Shown here one piece after another: positions 5,456 to 5,491 of a stretch of DNA of 5,491 nt. Made by a program: the position numbers and the translations under genes. Source of the stretch: an uncultured Spongiibacteraceae bacterium (GTDB lineage Bacteria; Pseudomonadota; Gammaproteobacteria; Pseudomonadales; CAMLJR01); NCBI GenBank assembly GCA_946480345.1, contig CAMLJR010000171.1:1-5491 (forward strand), given 5' to 3'. The notes beneath the pieces were generated by a model. It was not told the origin of the DNA. It was given only the letters and a program-made list of their open reading frames with translations, and ran no database searches. Numbering within the stretch: position 1 is the stretch's first letter; each line of letters starts with the position of its first letter.

Positions 5456-5491
5456 ATGGGCGTAATTCCTCCGTACGATCATCGCGCAATG

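Noticed and set aside
5456..5491. Start of another gene after the terminator
   Set aside because: Only 36 bases remain, with no ribosome binding site and too little sequence to support a reading frame on either strand.
1..5491. tRNA, rRNA, CRISPR array, insertion sequence or attachment site
   Set aside because: No spaced repeat series, transposase, terminal inverted repeats or cloverleaf-like sequence was seen.

Overview
The window looks like part of a pigment or specialised-lipid locus of the aryl polyene/xanthomonadin type from a Gram-negative bacterium, most likely a gammaproteobacterium. Four things support this: a MipA/OmpV-type outer-membrane barrel with a Sec signal peptide, a chorismatase of the FkbO/Hyg5/XanB2 family, an acyl carrier protein whose active-site region resembles those of aryl polyene loci, and an acyltransferase next to a family 2 glycosyltransferase. 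Base composition is mid-range, with mixed codon use (GCG and CGC beside ATT, AAT and TTT). I cannot name the genus.

Layout: two gene sets diverge from a 184-bp control region (1675-1858). The left arm, on the minus strand, runs ACP (1674-1384), a UbiE-like SAM methyltransferase (1282-497), then a second, unrelated-looking SAM methyltransferase (494 to the window edge, so its C-terminus is missing). The right arm, on the plus strand, runs chorismatase (1859-2863), MipA/OmpV barrel (2860-3687, ATGA overlap), a 69-bp gap with a stem-loop, PlsC-type acyltransferase (3757-4557), GT2 glycosyltransferase (4550-5308, 8-bp overlap) and a possible 35-codon ORF (5308-5415). A good intrinsic terminator (5429-5455) closes this arm. 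The last 36 bases hold nothing I can assign.

Inferred joint function: the chorismatase would release a hydroxybenzoate (probably 3-hydroxybenzoate) from chorismate as the aryl starter. The ACP would carry the growing chain, and one or both methyltransferases could modify the aryl head or another intermediate. The PlsC and GT2 enzymes would attach the product to a lipid and/or sugar anchor, and the OmpV-like barrel may act at the outer membrane. Ketosynthases, dehydratases, ketoreductase, AMP-ligase and MMPL exporter expected in a complete locus are not in the window. Because the right arm ends in a terminator, they would most likely lie beyond the left edge.

The control region holds a plausible sigma-70 promoter in each direction and a 7-bp dyad overlapping the leftward -10. 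A 17-bp tandem duplication spans the chorismatase start codon, which has no visible Shine-Dalgarno sequence.
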